From assembly GCF_001718835.1 (NCBI RefSeq), contig NZ_CP013444.1:3353005-3417004 (forward strand): a stretch of 64,000 nucleotides of DNA. The letters run 5' to 3'. Within the stretch, counting starts at the first letter, position 1. Every line of letters starts with the position of its first letter. This document shows positions 28,742 through 37,462 of the stretch, in pieces. The notes beneath the pieces were generated by a model that had not been told where the DNA came from, made no database searches, and saw only the letters and a program-made list of their open reading frames with translations. The DNA comes from Burkholderia cepacia. GTDB taxonomy: Bacteria > Pseudomonadota > Gammaproteobacteria > Burkholderiales > Burkholderiaceae. The position numbers and the translations under genes are program-made.

Positions 28742-29803
28742 TCAGAACTGCGTGATCATGCCGACCGACACGCCGGTCACCGTGCGTCCGTCCGGTCGCA
28801 GCGACAGCCCCGCGACGTTGGTCGGATCCCGCTTGTAGGCGCCCGAGAAGCCGTTGCGATCGAATTCCGCATACAGGCTCGTCCGTTTCGACAGGAAGTA
28901 CTGCAGCATCGCGTACGACGTGAGCTTGCGCCCGTCCATGCCCGCGGCATTCTTCAGGTTCTGCCCGAAGTCGTAATAGGTCGCGCCGGAAAATTGCAGG
29001 AACGGCGTGACCTGATAGACGATCCCGACAGCCGGTATCCGGTCGCGCCGTTCCGGCGCGCCGGCGTTCGCGGCGCTGACGGCGAGATCGCTGTAGCTCA
29101 GGTAGACGCGGCCCGGGCCGATCTGCCAGCTCGCGCCGCCCATGACCGTGCGCGCCCACTGCGATGCGTCGGCATTCCACGTCGTCTGGTACGCGACGCC
29201 GAGCGACAGCGTCCGGAACCGGTAGCTCGCGCCGACCGCGACGTTCGAACCGGCGCGCTGGTTGCCGGCGGTTCCACCGGGCGAGTAGCTGCCGCGCACG
29301 GTCGCGCCGCCAAACGTACCGACGTACTTCATCGTGTTGTTGAAGCGCGAATCGAGCGTGAAGAAGTTGCCGGCCCACACGGCGCCCGGATTCGTCGCGA
29401 GCGTCAGCCCTTGCGCGTAATTCGGGTCGAACGCAATGCCGATGTCCTCGGCCGCGTTCAACTGTCGCCCGAACGTGACGCGGCCGAACGTGCCGCTCAG
29501 GCCGACATAGGACACCTGTGAGAACAGGAGCCCCGGCGATTTCCCCAGCGCCCCGGTGCCCGTCAGGAATCCGCTCTGCAGCATGAAGATCGCCTGCAGG
29601 CCGCCGCCGAGATCCTCCGCGCCCTTCAGACCGAAGATGTTGCCCGATATCGCGTTGTTGTCGAAACCGACCTGGCTTCCCCCTTTCACGCCGTCGGTCC
29701 AGCGCACGCCGCCGCCGACATAGCCGAACAATGTCACGCTCGATTGCGCGACGGCGTCGGCGGCCAAGCATGCCAACGCCGAAACCACGATGATTCGTTT
29801 CAT
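28742..29803 (-). CDS. Outer-membrane porin (Burkholderia porin 4 family)
   Basis: 353 aa with GGAGACAA directly before the ATG. Signal peptide MKRIIVVSALACLAADAVA then QSSVTLFGYVGGGVRW. Barrel landmarks GAEDLGGGLQAIFMLQSGF, SYVGLSGTFGRVTFGRQLNA; terminal Phe (VGMITQF). Downstream of the GH1 glycosidase on the same strand with a 200-base gap, so a sugar or glycoside porin is a reasonable guess. Confidence 0.93.
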   Translation of the reverse strand: MKRIIVVSALACLAADAVAQSSVTLFGYVGGGVRWTDGVKGGSQVGFDNNAISGNIFGLKGAEDLGGGLQAIFMLQSGFLTGTGALGKSPGLLFSQVSYVGLSGTFGRVTFGRQLNAAEDIGIAFDPNYAQGLTLATNPGAVWAGNFFTLDSRFNNTMKYVGTFGGATVRGSYSPGGTAGNQRAGSNVAVGASYRFRTLSLGVAYQTTWNADASQWARTVMGGASWQIGPGRVYLSYSDLAVSAANAGAPERRDRIPAVGIVYQVTPFLQFSGATYYDFGQNLKNAAGMDGRKLTSYAMLQYFLSKRTSLYAEFDRNGFSGAYKRDPTNVAGLSLRPDGRTVTGVSVGMITQF

Positions 29804-30004
29804 TTGTCTCCATCCATATATTTCGTTTTACTTATTATTCAGACATCGCCGAGGTATGTTCCTGGTCGATGCAACAGCTTCGTCCGGCTCGCGGGATCGC
29901 ATCGCGGCGGTCCGCGCGGGCCGACCTTCATGCGCTTCGGAAGCGCGCGCCCGGCCATCCGCCCCGGCAATACGCTTCGTTGCGGAGCAACGGGCCGCGC
30001 TGCA

Positions 30005-31417
30005 TCACGCCACCGCGTTCCGCGCGATGCAGCGCGCGTAGTACGCGAGGCTGCGTTTGGGCGTACGAACCTGCGTGTCGAGATCGACGTGCACGAGGCC
30101 GAACTTCTTCGTAAACCCCTGCCCCCATTCCCAGTTGTCGGTGGCGGCCCAGTAGAACAGGCCCTTCAGCCGCACGCCCTGGCGATACGCGTCGTGCGCC
30201 GCGCGCAGATAGCGCGCCAGGTAATCGCTGCGCGGGCCGTCGTCGACCGCGCCGTCGCGCGGCGGCGGATCGTCCAGTGCGAACCCGGTTTCGGTGATGT
30301 AGATTTCCGGCGCGCCGTAGTCGCGATGTACTCGAACGAGCATCTCGGTCATGCCGTCCGGTTCGACCGAGAAAGCCGCTGTGCGCGGCAGGTCGGCCGG
30401 CTGCTCGCTCTGTTCGATGCCGAACGGTGCAGCCTGGTTGGCGCGAACGTAAATGCGCGAGTAGTAGTTCATGCCGAGGAAATCGGGCTTCGCCGCGATG
30501 ATGTTCATGTCGTCGGGCCTGATGAACGCGGACAACGACCGCTTGAGCGCGTCGGGATAATCTTTCCCGTACAACGGATCGAGAAACGCACGATTCCAGA
30601 GCATGTCGACGAGCTGCGCCGCCTTGCGATCTTCATCGCGGCTCCCCGTGGCACGCACCGGCTGCAGGTTGATCGTCGTGCCGATCCGCGCGTCGCGCAG
30701 GTTCGCGCGCAGCGCCTGGAAGGCGAGGCCCTGAGCCAGATTCTGGTGATGGACCGCGGCGAACGCGGCTTCCGGCGAACGCAAGCCCGGCGCATGCACA
30801 CCCAGGCCGTAGCCGCGAAACGCCAGGCTGTTGGGCTCGTTCAGCACGATCCAGCGGCGCACGCGATCGCCGAGCCGGCGCGTCACGCGATCCGCGTAGT
30901 CGGCGAGCCGGAACGCGATGTCGCGGCTCCGGAAATCGCCGGCCCAGACCGGCGTATCCCAGTGAAACAGCGTGGGAACGGGCTCGATGCCCCGCGCCAG
31001 CATCGCGTCGACCATCCGTTCGTAAGTCGAGAGGCCCGCGTCGCTCGCCGCGCCGGGCCCTTGCGGCTGCACGCGCGGCCATGCGATCGAGAACCGCAAT
31101 GCGCGAATTCCGGCCGCGGCCATCCACTCGAGGTCGGCCGGATAGCGCCGCTCGAATTCCGTGCAGCGCGCATTCGTCGAGCCGTCGGCGATATTCCCGG
31201 CGCGATCCGCGAACACGTCCCAATTGCTTCGCCCGCGCCCGTCGCGGCTTTCCGTTTGTGCGGCCGATGCCGCAACGCCCCAAACGAAATCGTCGGCGAA
31301 GCGTGCGTCGTTGTCGCGGGCAAACGCCGGCATGCAGGCGAAACCGGCCGCCGCCGCGCCAGCCTGCAGGACGGCACGGCGCCCCGGGGATCGCGGGAGG
31401 GAAGTGTCGATCGTCAT
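30005..31417 (-). CDS. GH1 family beta-glucosidase, Tat-exported
   Basis: 470 aa from ATG at 31417 (GGAGA upstream); the open frame continues upstream without coding character. The leader SPGRRAVLQAGAAAAGFACM contains a twin Arg and suggests Tat export. GH1 landmarks: FVWGVAASAAQTE, acid/base Glu in IVLNEPNSLAF, FLGMNYYSRIYV, nucleophile Glu in IYITETGFAL, and FYWAATDNWEWGQGF. The usual nucleophile tripeptide ENG is ETG here. Export of a GH1 enzyme is uncommon, as most are cytoplasmic. Context: TetR regulator upstream, porin downstream. Confidence 0.88.
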   Translation of the reverse strand: MTIDTSLPRSPGRRAVLQAGAAAAGFACMPAFARDNDARFADDFVWGVAASAAQTESRDGRGRSNWDVFADRAGNIADGSTNARCTEFERRYPADLEWMAAAGIRALRFSIAWPRVQPQGPGAASDAGLSTYERMVDAMLARGIEPVPTLFHWDTPVWAGDFRSRDIAFRLADYADRVTRRLGDRVRRWIVLNEPNSLAFRGYGLGVHAPGLRSPEAAFAAVHHQNLAQGLAFQALRANLRDARIGTTINLQPVRATGSRDEDRKAAQLVDMLWNRAFLDPLYGKDYPDALKRSLSAFIRPDDMNIIAAKPDFLGMNYYSRIYVRANQAAPFGIEQSEQPADLPRTAAFSVEPDGMTEMLVRVHRDYGAPEIYITETGFALDDPPPRDGAVDDGPRSDYLARYLRAAHDAYRQGVRLKGLFYWAATDNWEWGQGFTKKFGLVHVDLDTQVRTPKRSLAYYARCIARNAVA

Positions 31418-31464
31418 CCATGTCTCCAAATGGGGCGTCCGAACCACGTCGGGGCGGCCCCGAG

Positions 31465-31494
31465 TTATAAAAAAGCAGGTTAGCCTGCTTGCAA
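31465..31494 (-). promoter_or_regulatory. GH1 promoter with embedded palindrome
   Basis: Perfect inverted repeat AAGCAGG-TTAG-CCTGCTT at 31473-31490. On the minus strand, a -35-like TTGCAA (31489-31494) and a -10-like TTATAA (31465-31470) flank it, about 48 bases before the gene. It fits an operator for the TetR protein encoded next upstream. This stretch (31418-31729) otherwise holds no gene. Confidence 0.6.
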
Positions 31495-31729
31495 ATTGCG
31501 TGCGTTCCGCGATGCAGGCCGAGCGGTGTATCGACAGCGACATCGCCGGAATTGCCTTGCAACATACAAGTAGAGCATATTGCTTGTCAAAGAGACGAAT
31601 CGAGCGATCTCTCGAAATGCGAATGCGGGGTTCGGGCGCCGATTCCGCAATCCGGACGGCGGCCGGCCGGGCCGCGGCGGATGCATCGCGCGATACGGTC
31701 GGGGCTCGCGCGAGCACGCCCGATACGCG

Positions 31730-32437
31730 TCAGCGCGACACGCGGCGCTTGCCGGCTCCCGCCTTCGTCGGCGCCGGCTGCGCTATGTCATCCGCCAGTT
31801 GCCGAAGCACGATTTCGCGCCAGAACCGGAACGCGGCTCGCGCCGCGGCGGGCTCCGCGCCGCCGACGACATCGACGGTCAGGCCGCGAATCGTTGCCCC
31901 GGCGAGCAATTGAAACTGACTGATCTTGTACGCGGTCGCCTCGTCGAGGCCGGCGGTGACTTCGCCCATCAGCGCGCGAAACCGTCCATCGAAGGGTGCG
32001 AGGATGCGTGCCGTCACTTCGTCGAGTTCCTTGTCGGCGCGACGCGCGAGCTGGATCTCCATGCTCGCGGCGAACAACGGCGAGCCGATCAGCGCACCGG
32101 CGGCGTCGAGCAGGCCATCGATGCGCTCGAGCGGGGTCTTGGCGGTGCGCAATGCATGCTCGAGTTTCGCGAGGCGCTCGCCGGTGAGTCGTTCCAGCAC
32201 CGCCGCCATCAGTTCCGCCTTGGTCGGAAACTGATGCTGCATCGCGCCCATGCTGACGTCGGCTTCGCGCCGGATCGCAAGCGTCGTCGCGCCCGAATAG
32301 CCTTCCTTGTGAAGCAGCGATATCGCGGCGGCGATGACGCGTTCGCGCGTCGCCTGGCTGCGTTCCGCCTGCGTCGGCCGGCGTGTGCGCGCGGTGCCGG
32401 AAGTCGGTGCCGCACCTGTCTTGACGGTTTTCTTCAT
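31730..32437 (-). CDS. TetR-family regulator
   Basis: 235 aa. Basic, Thr/Ala-rich N-terminal arm, then the TetR HTH: RERVIAAAISLLHKEGYSGATT, ADVSMGAMQHQFPTKAELM. Ligand domain is helical and unrecognised; the C-terminus is Lys/Arg rich (KAGAGKRRVSR). Directly upstream of the GH1 gene, whose promoter carries a palindrome. Ribosome site weak, start uncertain by a few codons. Confidence 0.87.
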   Translation of the reverse strand: MKKTVKTGAAPTSGTARTRRPTQAERSQATRERVIAAAISLLHKEGYSGATTLAIRREADVSMGAMQHQFPTKAELMAAVLERLTGERLAKLEHALRTAKTPLERIDGLLDAAGALIGSPLFAASMEIQLARRADKELDEVTARILAPFDGRFRALMGEVTAGLDEATAYKISQFQLLAGATIRGLTVDVVGGAEPAAARAAFRFWREIVLRQLADDIAQPAPTKAGAGKRRVSR

Positions 32438-32698
32438 TCACGTGTTGGGTCGGACGCCGGGACGGACGCGGGTCGGCCGTCGGGCGCGGTCATCATTCGA
32501 CGATGGCGGTCGATATCCGGTCGCCGCGCTCGATGCGCCATCGCGCAACACGCGCATCGTCCGCCGCGAACGACCGGTGCACGGGTGCGCGGCGCGGCCG
32601 TCGGCGGAGCCGGGCGCGGCCTGCGGCTGTCTACGGATGCGAATTCTACCAACGAAGCTCCCGCGGGCACATGGCCGATATACGGCTGCCTTGCGGCC

Positions 32699-33457
32699 TC
32701 AGTCGAGCCGCGATCGCGCGGCACGGCGCGTTGCGCGCTCGCCCGCCGGCGCGGTCGTGCCGCGCACCACCAGCCGCGGCAACGACGCTGTCCGCACGCG
32801 CGCGGCATCGTCGATCCGGCCGCCCGCCTCGCGCAACGTATTGAGCAGCTCGACCGCAAGGCCGGCCGCTTCGGCGGTCGGGATCGCGACGGTCGTCAGC
32901 GTGGGGCGCGTATCGCTGGCCAGATGAATGTCGGTCATCCCGACGATCGACAGATCATCGGGCACGCGCACGCCGCGATCGGCCGCCGCGTGCAGCGCGC
33001 CGATCGCCGGCAGGTCGTTGGTCGCGACCAGCGCGGTCAGCTGCGGATGCGCGTCGAGCAGCCGCCCCGCCGCGCGCACGCCGCCTTCGATCGAATCGGG
33101 CTCGGCCGCGACGATCGACGCATCGAGCCCCGCTTCGCGCATCGCGTCGACGAAGCCGTCGTAGCGCGCCGCCTGCACGCCGCTCGCCGATCCGCCGACG
33201 ATCACGCCGATCTCGCGATGGCCCAGTTCGAGCAGATGCCGCGTCGCGATCCGTCCCGCCTCGCGAAAATCGATCGCCACGCATGGCAATCCGTCGGGCG
33301 GCGCCTCGGGCCGCTCCCACAGGCACAGCACGACCGGCACACCGCGCCGCGCGACGTCGAGCAGATCCGGCAGGTGCAGGTTCGCGTTGGTCACGAGTAT
33401 CCCCTCCGAGATCGTGCCGGCGATCTGGTCGAGATACGCGCGCCCCTGCAACAGAAC
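32699..33457 (-). pseudogene. LacI-family regulator, 5' end missing
   Basis: About 253 residues of a LacI/PurR sugar-binding core: ISEGILVTNANLHLPDLLDV, VAIDFREAGRIATRHLLELG, ALVATNDLPAIGALHAAADR, VPDDLSIVGMTDIHLASDTR, PTLTTVAIPT. The HTH and first part of the core (about 90-100 residues) are absent; upstream of 33457 the frame runs into unrelated low-complexity Pro/Arg sequence. Without a DNA-binding domain it cannot act as a repressor. The break coincides with one copy of a 24-bp repeat. Confidence 0.82.
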
Positions 33458-33481
33458 GGCGCGGGCCGCACGCCCGTGCGC
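33458..33481. repeat. 24-bp direct repeat, copy 1 (at the LacI break)
   Basis: Identical 24-base sequence at 33458-33481 and 34257-34280, in the same orientation. Its core CGCACGCCCGTGCG is itself an inverted repeat. Copy 1 lies exactly where LacI homology ends. The bases that follow each copy are distantly alignable (both reach CAACTGA). Confidence 0.75.
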
Positions 33482-33531
33482 CGCTGGATCAGGCTCGTCG
33501 ACAACCTGCTGGACAACTGACCGATTCGCCG

Positions 33532-33597
33532 ATGGCGACGGTGATGGTCGACGCGCTGCGCGCGGTGGCGCGGGAGGTTTACGGCGGGGGGGCCTGA
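33532..33597 (+). pseudogene. Orphan C-terminus of a GbpR-type LysR gene
   Basis: Reads MATVMVDALRAVAREVYGGG then A and a stop. The intact LysR at 27057 ends VAVMADAIRAAARDVYGIVP, the same block. Only about 25 codons survive, on the strand opposite to the LacI fragment it abuts. A deletion or inversion scar. Confidence 0.65.
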
Positions 33598-34055
33598 TGC
33601 CCTTCGCGCAAGCGCGCGTCGACATGCCCGATGTTCTTCTCGTGCGACACGAGCATCAACGTCAGCGCATGATGGATCTCGGGATTGTCCAGCGTCGGCA
33701 GCAGCGCCTGCAGCTTGCGCACGACCCAGCGCTGGCCGCGGTTCAGGAACGCCATCCGCTCGGCCAGGTCGTCGATCGCCATCGCCTTTTCGTAGAACGC
33801 GCCGGTCTTGCGGGTCGGCGTCGCGTTCAGCGACCTGATCGCGTCGACGAGCACGCTGCACCAGTGTGCCTCGTCCAGGCGGATGCCCGCGACCAGCCGG
33901 TGGAGCTCGGGATCGTGGATCTCGGCCGCCGTCTCGGACGCGACGCGCGCGCCCGCGCGCTCAGCTTCCAGCAGTTCGTCCAGCACCGCGAGCAGCGCGT
34001 CGCGCTGCGCGTCGACCGGCGCCGGGCCGGCTTCGCCACGGGTCTGATGTGACAT
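33579..34055 (-). CDS. DUF6306-like helical protein of unknown function
   Basis: 158 aa; GGAGG before the ATG at 34055. Helical, with ferritin-like spacing of acidic and His residues: LLEAERAGARVASETAAEI, LDEAHWCSVLVDAIR, then the strongly conserved-looking TRKTGAFYEKAMAIDDLAER and FLNRGQRWVVRKLQALLP. Tail HEKNIGHVDARL. Recognised as a domain of unknown function widespread in Burkholderiales; a metal or redox role is a guess. Its 3' end overlaps the LysR fragment. Confidence 0.72.
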   Translation of the reverse strand: MSHQTRGEAGPAPVDAQRDALLAVLDELLEAERAGARVASETAAEIHDPELHRLVAGIRLDEAHWCSVLVDAIRSLNATPTRKTGAFYEKAMAIDDLAERMAFLNRGQRWVVRKLQALLPTLDNPEIHHALTLMLVSHEKNIGHVDARLREGHQAPPP

Positions 34056-34256
34056 GCGACGTCCTCCATGCAGAAACGGTGACGCATCGGATCGTCTCGC
34101 GACAGGTCACGCGAAAATAGCTCACATTGTGACATATTTGCATGCGCGACGACCGTGCGCGACCGGCGGTCCGTGACGCGCGTCAAGGAACGCGCAACCG
34201 GCCCGCGGCCAGACCCGATTGTCACCGCCCGCATCGGCTGCCAGACTGATCGGCAT

Positions 34257-34280
34257 GGCGCGGGCCGCACGCCCGTGCGC
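34257..34280. repeat. 24-bp direct repeat, copy 2
   Basis: Exact copy of 33458-33481, here in the promoter region of the GlcG-like gene, 54 bases before its start. Copies 799 bases apart bracket the LysR tail and the DUF6306 gene. Confidence 0.75.
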
Positions 34281-34333
34281 ACTGGAGCGAACTGTTCGAC
34301 ACCCCCACGTCAACTGATTCCGGAGCAACCGCC

Positions 34334-34738
34334 ATGCAAACCAGACCCGTACTCGAATGCGCCGACGCGGACCGCATGCTCGCCGCCGCCCGCGCGGAAG
34401 CGGAACGCCACGGCTGGGCCGTGTCGATCGCCGTCGTCGACGACGGCGGCCACCTGCTCGCGCTCATGCGGCTCGACGGCGCGTCGCCCGCGAGCGCGTA
34501 CGTCGCGCAGGACAAGGCGCGCGCGGCGGCGCTCGGCCGGCGCGAGACGAAAGCGTATGAGGATATGATCAACGGTGGCCGCACCGCGTTTCTCAGCGTG
34601 CCGCTGACGGGGTTGCTCGAAGGCGGCGTGCCGGTCACGGTCGGCGGCCGGATCGCGGGCGCGATCGGCGTGTCTGGCGTAAAGTCCGAACAGGACGCGC
34701 AGATCGCCCGCGCCGGCACACAAAGCGTCGTGGCATAG
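34334..34738 (+). CDS. GlcG/HbpS-family protein
   Basis: 134 aa, GGAGCAACC before ATG. Single GlcG/HbpS domain: LAAARAEAERHGWAVSIAVV, DDGGHLLALMRLDGA, SVPLTGLLEGGVPV and the C-terminal GRIAGAIGVSGVKSEQDAQI. HbpS binds haem and GlcG accompanies glycolate genes. It stands 43 bases before malate synthase G, as in glc operons, so probably linked to glycolate/glyoxylate use. Biochemical role is not established. Confidence 0.85.
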   Translation: MQTRPVLECADADRMLAAARAEAERHGWAVSIAVVDDGGHLLALMRLDGASPASAYVAQDKARAAALGRRETKAYEDMINGGRTAFLSVPLTGLLEGGVPVTVGGRIAGAIGVSGVKSEQDAQIARAGTQSVVA

Positions 34739-34781
34739 CCAGCCAAGCCGCGCGCGATTTTTTTCCCCGGGAGGAATCACG

Positions 34782-36956
34782 ATGATCGACCAAGCAGGAC
34801 TGCAAGTCGCGCCAGCGCTGAGCCAGTTCATTGAAAACGAAGCGTTGCCGGGCACCGGCATCGACAAGGCCGCGTTCTGGAGCGGTTTCTCGGCCCTGGT
34901 GCACGACCTGGCGCCGCGCAACCGCGAGCTGCTCGCGGAGCGCGACCGCCTGCAGCAGGAACTCGACACCTGGCACCGCGCGCACCCCGGCCCCGTGCGC
35001 GACCACGCCGCGTATCGCGCATTCCTCGAACAGATCGGCTACCTCGTGCCGGTCCCGTCGAACGTCGCGGCAGCCACCGCGAACGTCGACAGCGAGATCG
35101 CGACGCAGGCCGGCCCGCAGCTCGTCGTGCCGCTGTCGAACGCGCGCTATGCGCTGAACGCCGCGAACGCGCGCTGGGGCAGCCTGTACGACGCGCTGTA
35201 CGGCACCGACGCACTGCCCGAAGACGGCGGCGCCGAACGCACCACGGCCTACAACCCGACGCGCGGCCAGCGCGTGATCGACTACGCGCGTGACGTGCTC
35301 GACAACGCGGCGCCGCTCGCGAGCGGCTCGCACCGCGACGCGCTGCGCTACCGCGTGCAGGACGGCCGGCTCGCCGTCGAAACCGCCAAGGGGATCGTCG
35401 GCCTCGCGCAGCCGGCGCAGTTCGTCGGCTACCAGGGCGCGGCCGACGCACCGTCCGCGATCCTGCTGAAGCACAACGGCCTGCACCTCGAGATCCAGAT
35501 CGACGCATCGACGCCGATCGGCCGCGCCGATCTCGCGAACGTGAAGGACGTCGTGCTCGAAGCCGCGGTCAGCACGATCATCGACTGCGAGGATTCGGTC
35601 GCGGCGGTGGACGCCGACGACAAGGTCCAGCTCTACCGCAACTGGCTCGGCCTGATGCAGGGCACGCTGGTCGAGGAAGTCGCGAAGGGCGGCAAGACCT
35701 TCACGCGCCGCCTGAACGCCGACCGCGAGTACACGACGCCCGACGGCGGCACGCTGTCGCTGCACGGCCGCTCGCTGCTGTTCGTGCGCAACGTCGGCCA
35801 CCTGATGACCAACGGCGCGGTGCTCGACCGCGACGGCAACGAGATTCCGGAAGGGATCCTCGACGGCGTCGTCACGGTGCTGTGCTCGCTGCACGACCTG
35901 AAGGCGAAGCGCAACTCGCGCACGGGCTCGATCTACATCGTGAAGCCGAAGATGCACGGCCCGGTCGAAGTCGCATTCGCCGATACGTTGTTCGCGCGCA
36001 TCGAGGATCTGTACAACCTGCCGCGCAATACGCTGAAGATGGGCATCATGGACGAGGAGCGCCGCACCAGCGTGAACCTCGCCGCGTGTATCGCCGCCGC
36101 CGCCGCACGCGTCGCGTTCATCAACACCGGCTTCCTCGACCGCACCGGCGACGAGATGCACACCGCGATGGAAGCGGGCCCGATGATCCGCAAGGGCGAC
36201 ATGAAATCGTCGGCGTGGATCCAGTCGTACGAGCGCAACAACGTGCTCGCGGGCCTGTCGGCCGGCCTGCGCGGCCGCGCGCAGATCGGCAAGGGCATGT
36301 GGGCGATGCCCGACCTGATGCACGCGATGCTCGAGCAGAAGATCGCGCATCCGCGCGCCGGCGCGAACACCGCCTGGGTGCCGTCGCCGACCGCCGCGAC
36401 GCTGCACGCGCTGCACTACCACCTCGTCGACGTGCAGGCCGTCCAGCAGGCACTCGAGAAGACGCCGTACGCGAGCGAACGCGACACGCTGCTCGAAGGG
36501 CTGCTGACCGTGCCGGTCGTCGAGCGCGCCGCGTGGAGCGAAGCCGAGATCCTGAGCGAAGTCGAGAACAACGCGCAGGGCATCCTCGGCTACGTCGTGC
36601 GCTGGGTCGAACAGGGCGTCGGCTGCTCGAAGGTGCCCGACATCCACGACGTCGGCCTGATGGAAGACCGCGCGACGCTGCGCATTTCGAGCCAGCACAT
36701 CGCCAACTGGCTGCGCCACGGCGTGATCACCGAGGCGTTCGTGCTCGACGTGTTCAAGCGGATGGCGCGCGTCGTCGACCAGCAGAACGCCGGCGACCCG
36801 AACTATCGCCCGATGGCACCCGGCTACGACCAGTCGACCGCGTTCAAGGCCGCGTGCGCGCTCGCGCTGCAGGGCACGTCGCAGCCGAGCGGGTATACCG
36901 AACCGCTGCTGCACCGGTTCCGGCTTGCGTTCAAGCAGCATCAGCGCGCCGGCTGA
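34782..36956 (+). CDS. glcB: Malate synthase G
   Basis: 724 aa, GGGAGGAATC before ATG, full family length. Condenses glyoxylate with acetyl-CoA to malate. Landmarks: ISTIIDCEDSVAAVDADDK (Mg-binding acidic region), RSLLFVRNVGHLMT, MGIMDEERRTSVNL, FINTGFLDRTGDEMHTAMEA, GKGMWAMPDLM and the C-terminal Asp region ATLRISSQHIANWL. Cytoplasmic. Likely cotranscribed with the GlcG-like gene and closed by the terminator at 36998. Confidence 0.97.
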   Translation: MIDQAGLQVAPALSQFIENEALPGTGIDKAAFWSGFSALVHDLAPRNRELLAERDRLQQELDTWHRAHPGPVRDHAAYRAFLEQIGYLVPVPSNVAAATANVDSEIATQAGPQLVVPLSNARYALNAANARWGSLYDALYGTDALPEDGGAERTTAYNPTRGQRVIDYARDVLDNAAPLASGSHRDALRYRVQDGRLAVETAKGIVGLAQPAQFVGYQGAADAPSAILLKHNGLHLEIQIDASTPIGRADLANVKDVVLEAAVSTIIDCEDSVAAVDADDKVQLYRNWLGLMQGTLVEEVAKGGKTFTRRLNADREYTTPDGGTLSLHGRSLLFVRNVGHLMTNGAVLDRDGNEIPEGILDGVVTVLCSLHDLKAKRNSRTGSIYIVKPKMHGPVEVAFADTLFARIEDLYNLPRNTLKMGIMDEERRTSVNLAACIAAAAARVAFINTGFLDRTGDEMHTAMEAGPMIRKGDMKSSAWIQSYERNNVLAGLSAGLRGRAQIGKGMWAMPDLMHAMLEQKIAHPRAGANTAWVPSPTAATLHALHYHLVDVQAVQQALEKTPYASERDTLLEGLLTVPVVERAAWSEAEILSEVENNAQGILGYVVRWVEQGVGCSKVPDIHDVGLMEDRATLRISSQHIANWLRHGVITEAFVLDVFKRMARVVDQQNAGDPNYRPMAPGYDQSTAFKAACALALQGTSQPSGYTEPLLHRFRLAFKQHQRAG

Positions 36957-36997
36957 TCGCCGCACGCGGGTCGCCCCCGCGTGCCTGCGTGCCGAAA

Positions 36998-37025
36998 CGG
37001 GCGGCCATCGCGGCCGCCCGTTTTT
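36998..37025 (+). terminator. Rho-independent terminator of glcB
   Basis: Stem CGGGCGGCC / GGCCGCCCG (36998-37006, 37012-37020), 5-base loop, then TTTTT at 37021-37025. Another perfect stem without U-run (GCACGCGGG, 36962-36984) precedes it. Confidence 0.88.
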
Positions 37026-37462
37026 CATATCAGGTCACGAACAGCCGTTCGATTTGACCATCCCGCGCATCGGGTGAGTCTCCTCCTGCGCCTGAAAACC
37101 GTTGCCGGACAAGGCTCGAACCGCCGTTCGGGTCCGTTGAAACCCGATGTAATTCAATTCGTCACATCGATTCTCAACATTTATCGCGCCCGCAAAAGCG
37201 CGCAGTTATACTGCGTCCGATGCGCGCCGTGCAACGTGCGCTGCATCGGACGCCGACGGCAAATGCGCGAGGATCAGCCGCCTGCCGCCGATGTTCAGCC
37301 TGGCCGTTTCTCCATCAAGCAGGAGACAGACATCCGGATGGTTTCGGTGCCCGCCCGGGCCCGCCCGCCATCCGGCATGAACAGAGCCGTACCGGATCGC
37401 CGCCAGCAACACCATACGAGAACAACTGCATCGGCCCGGCACGCCCGTTGCGCGCACCGGCG
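37026..37462. other. Leader region of the Cache-GGDEF gene
   Basis: The open frame of the next gene extends back to 37220 but codes Arg/Pro/Ala-rich sequence without family similarity, so this is treated as untranslated. AT-richer stretch 37140-37210 is a likely promoter area. No RNA gene or repeat seen. Confidence 0.4.

Noticed and set aside
31418..31717. 5' extension of the GH1 frame
   Set aside because: No coding character, and it crosses the promoter palindrome; the Tat leader begins properly at 31417.
36962..36984. First hairpin after glcB as terminator
   Set aside because: Perfect stem but no U-run; the following hairpin at 36998-37025 has one.
34635..37028. Minus-strand open frame of 797 codons opposite glcB
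   Set aside because: Shadow of malate synthase G, crossing its terminator hairpin.
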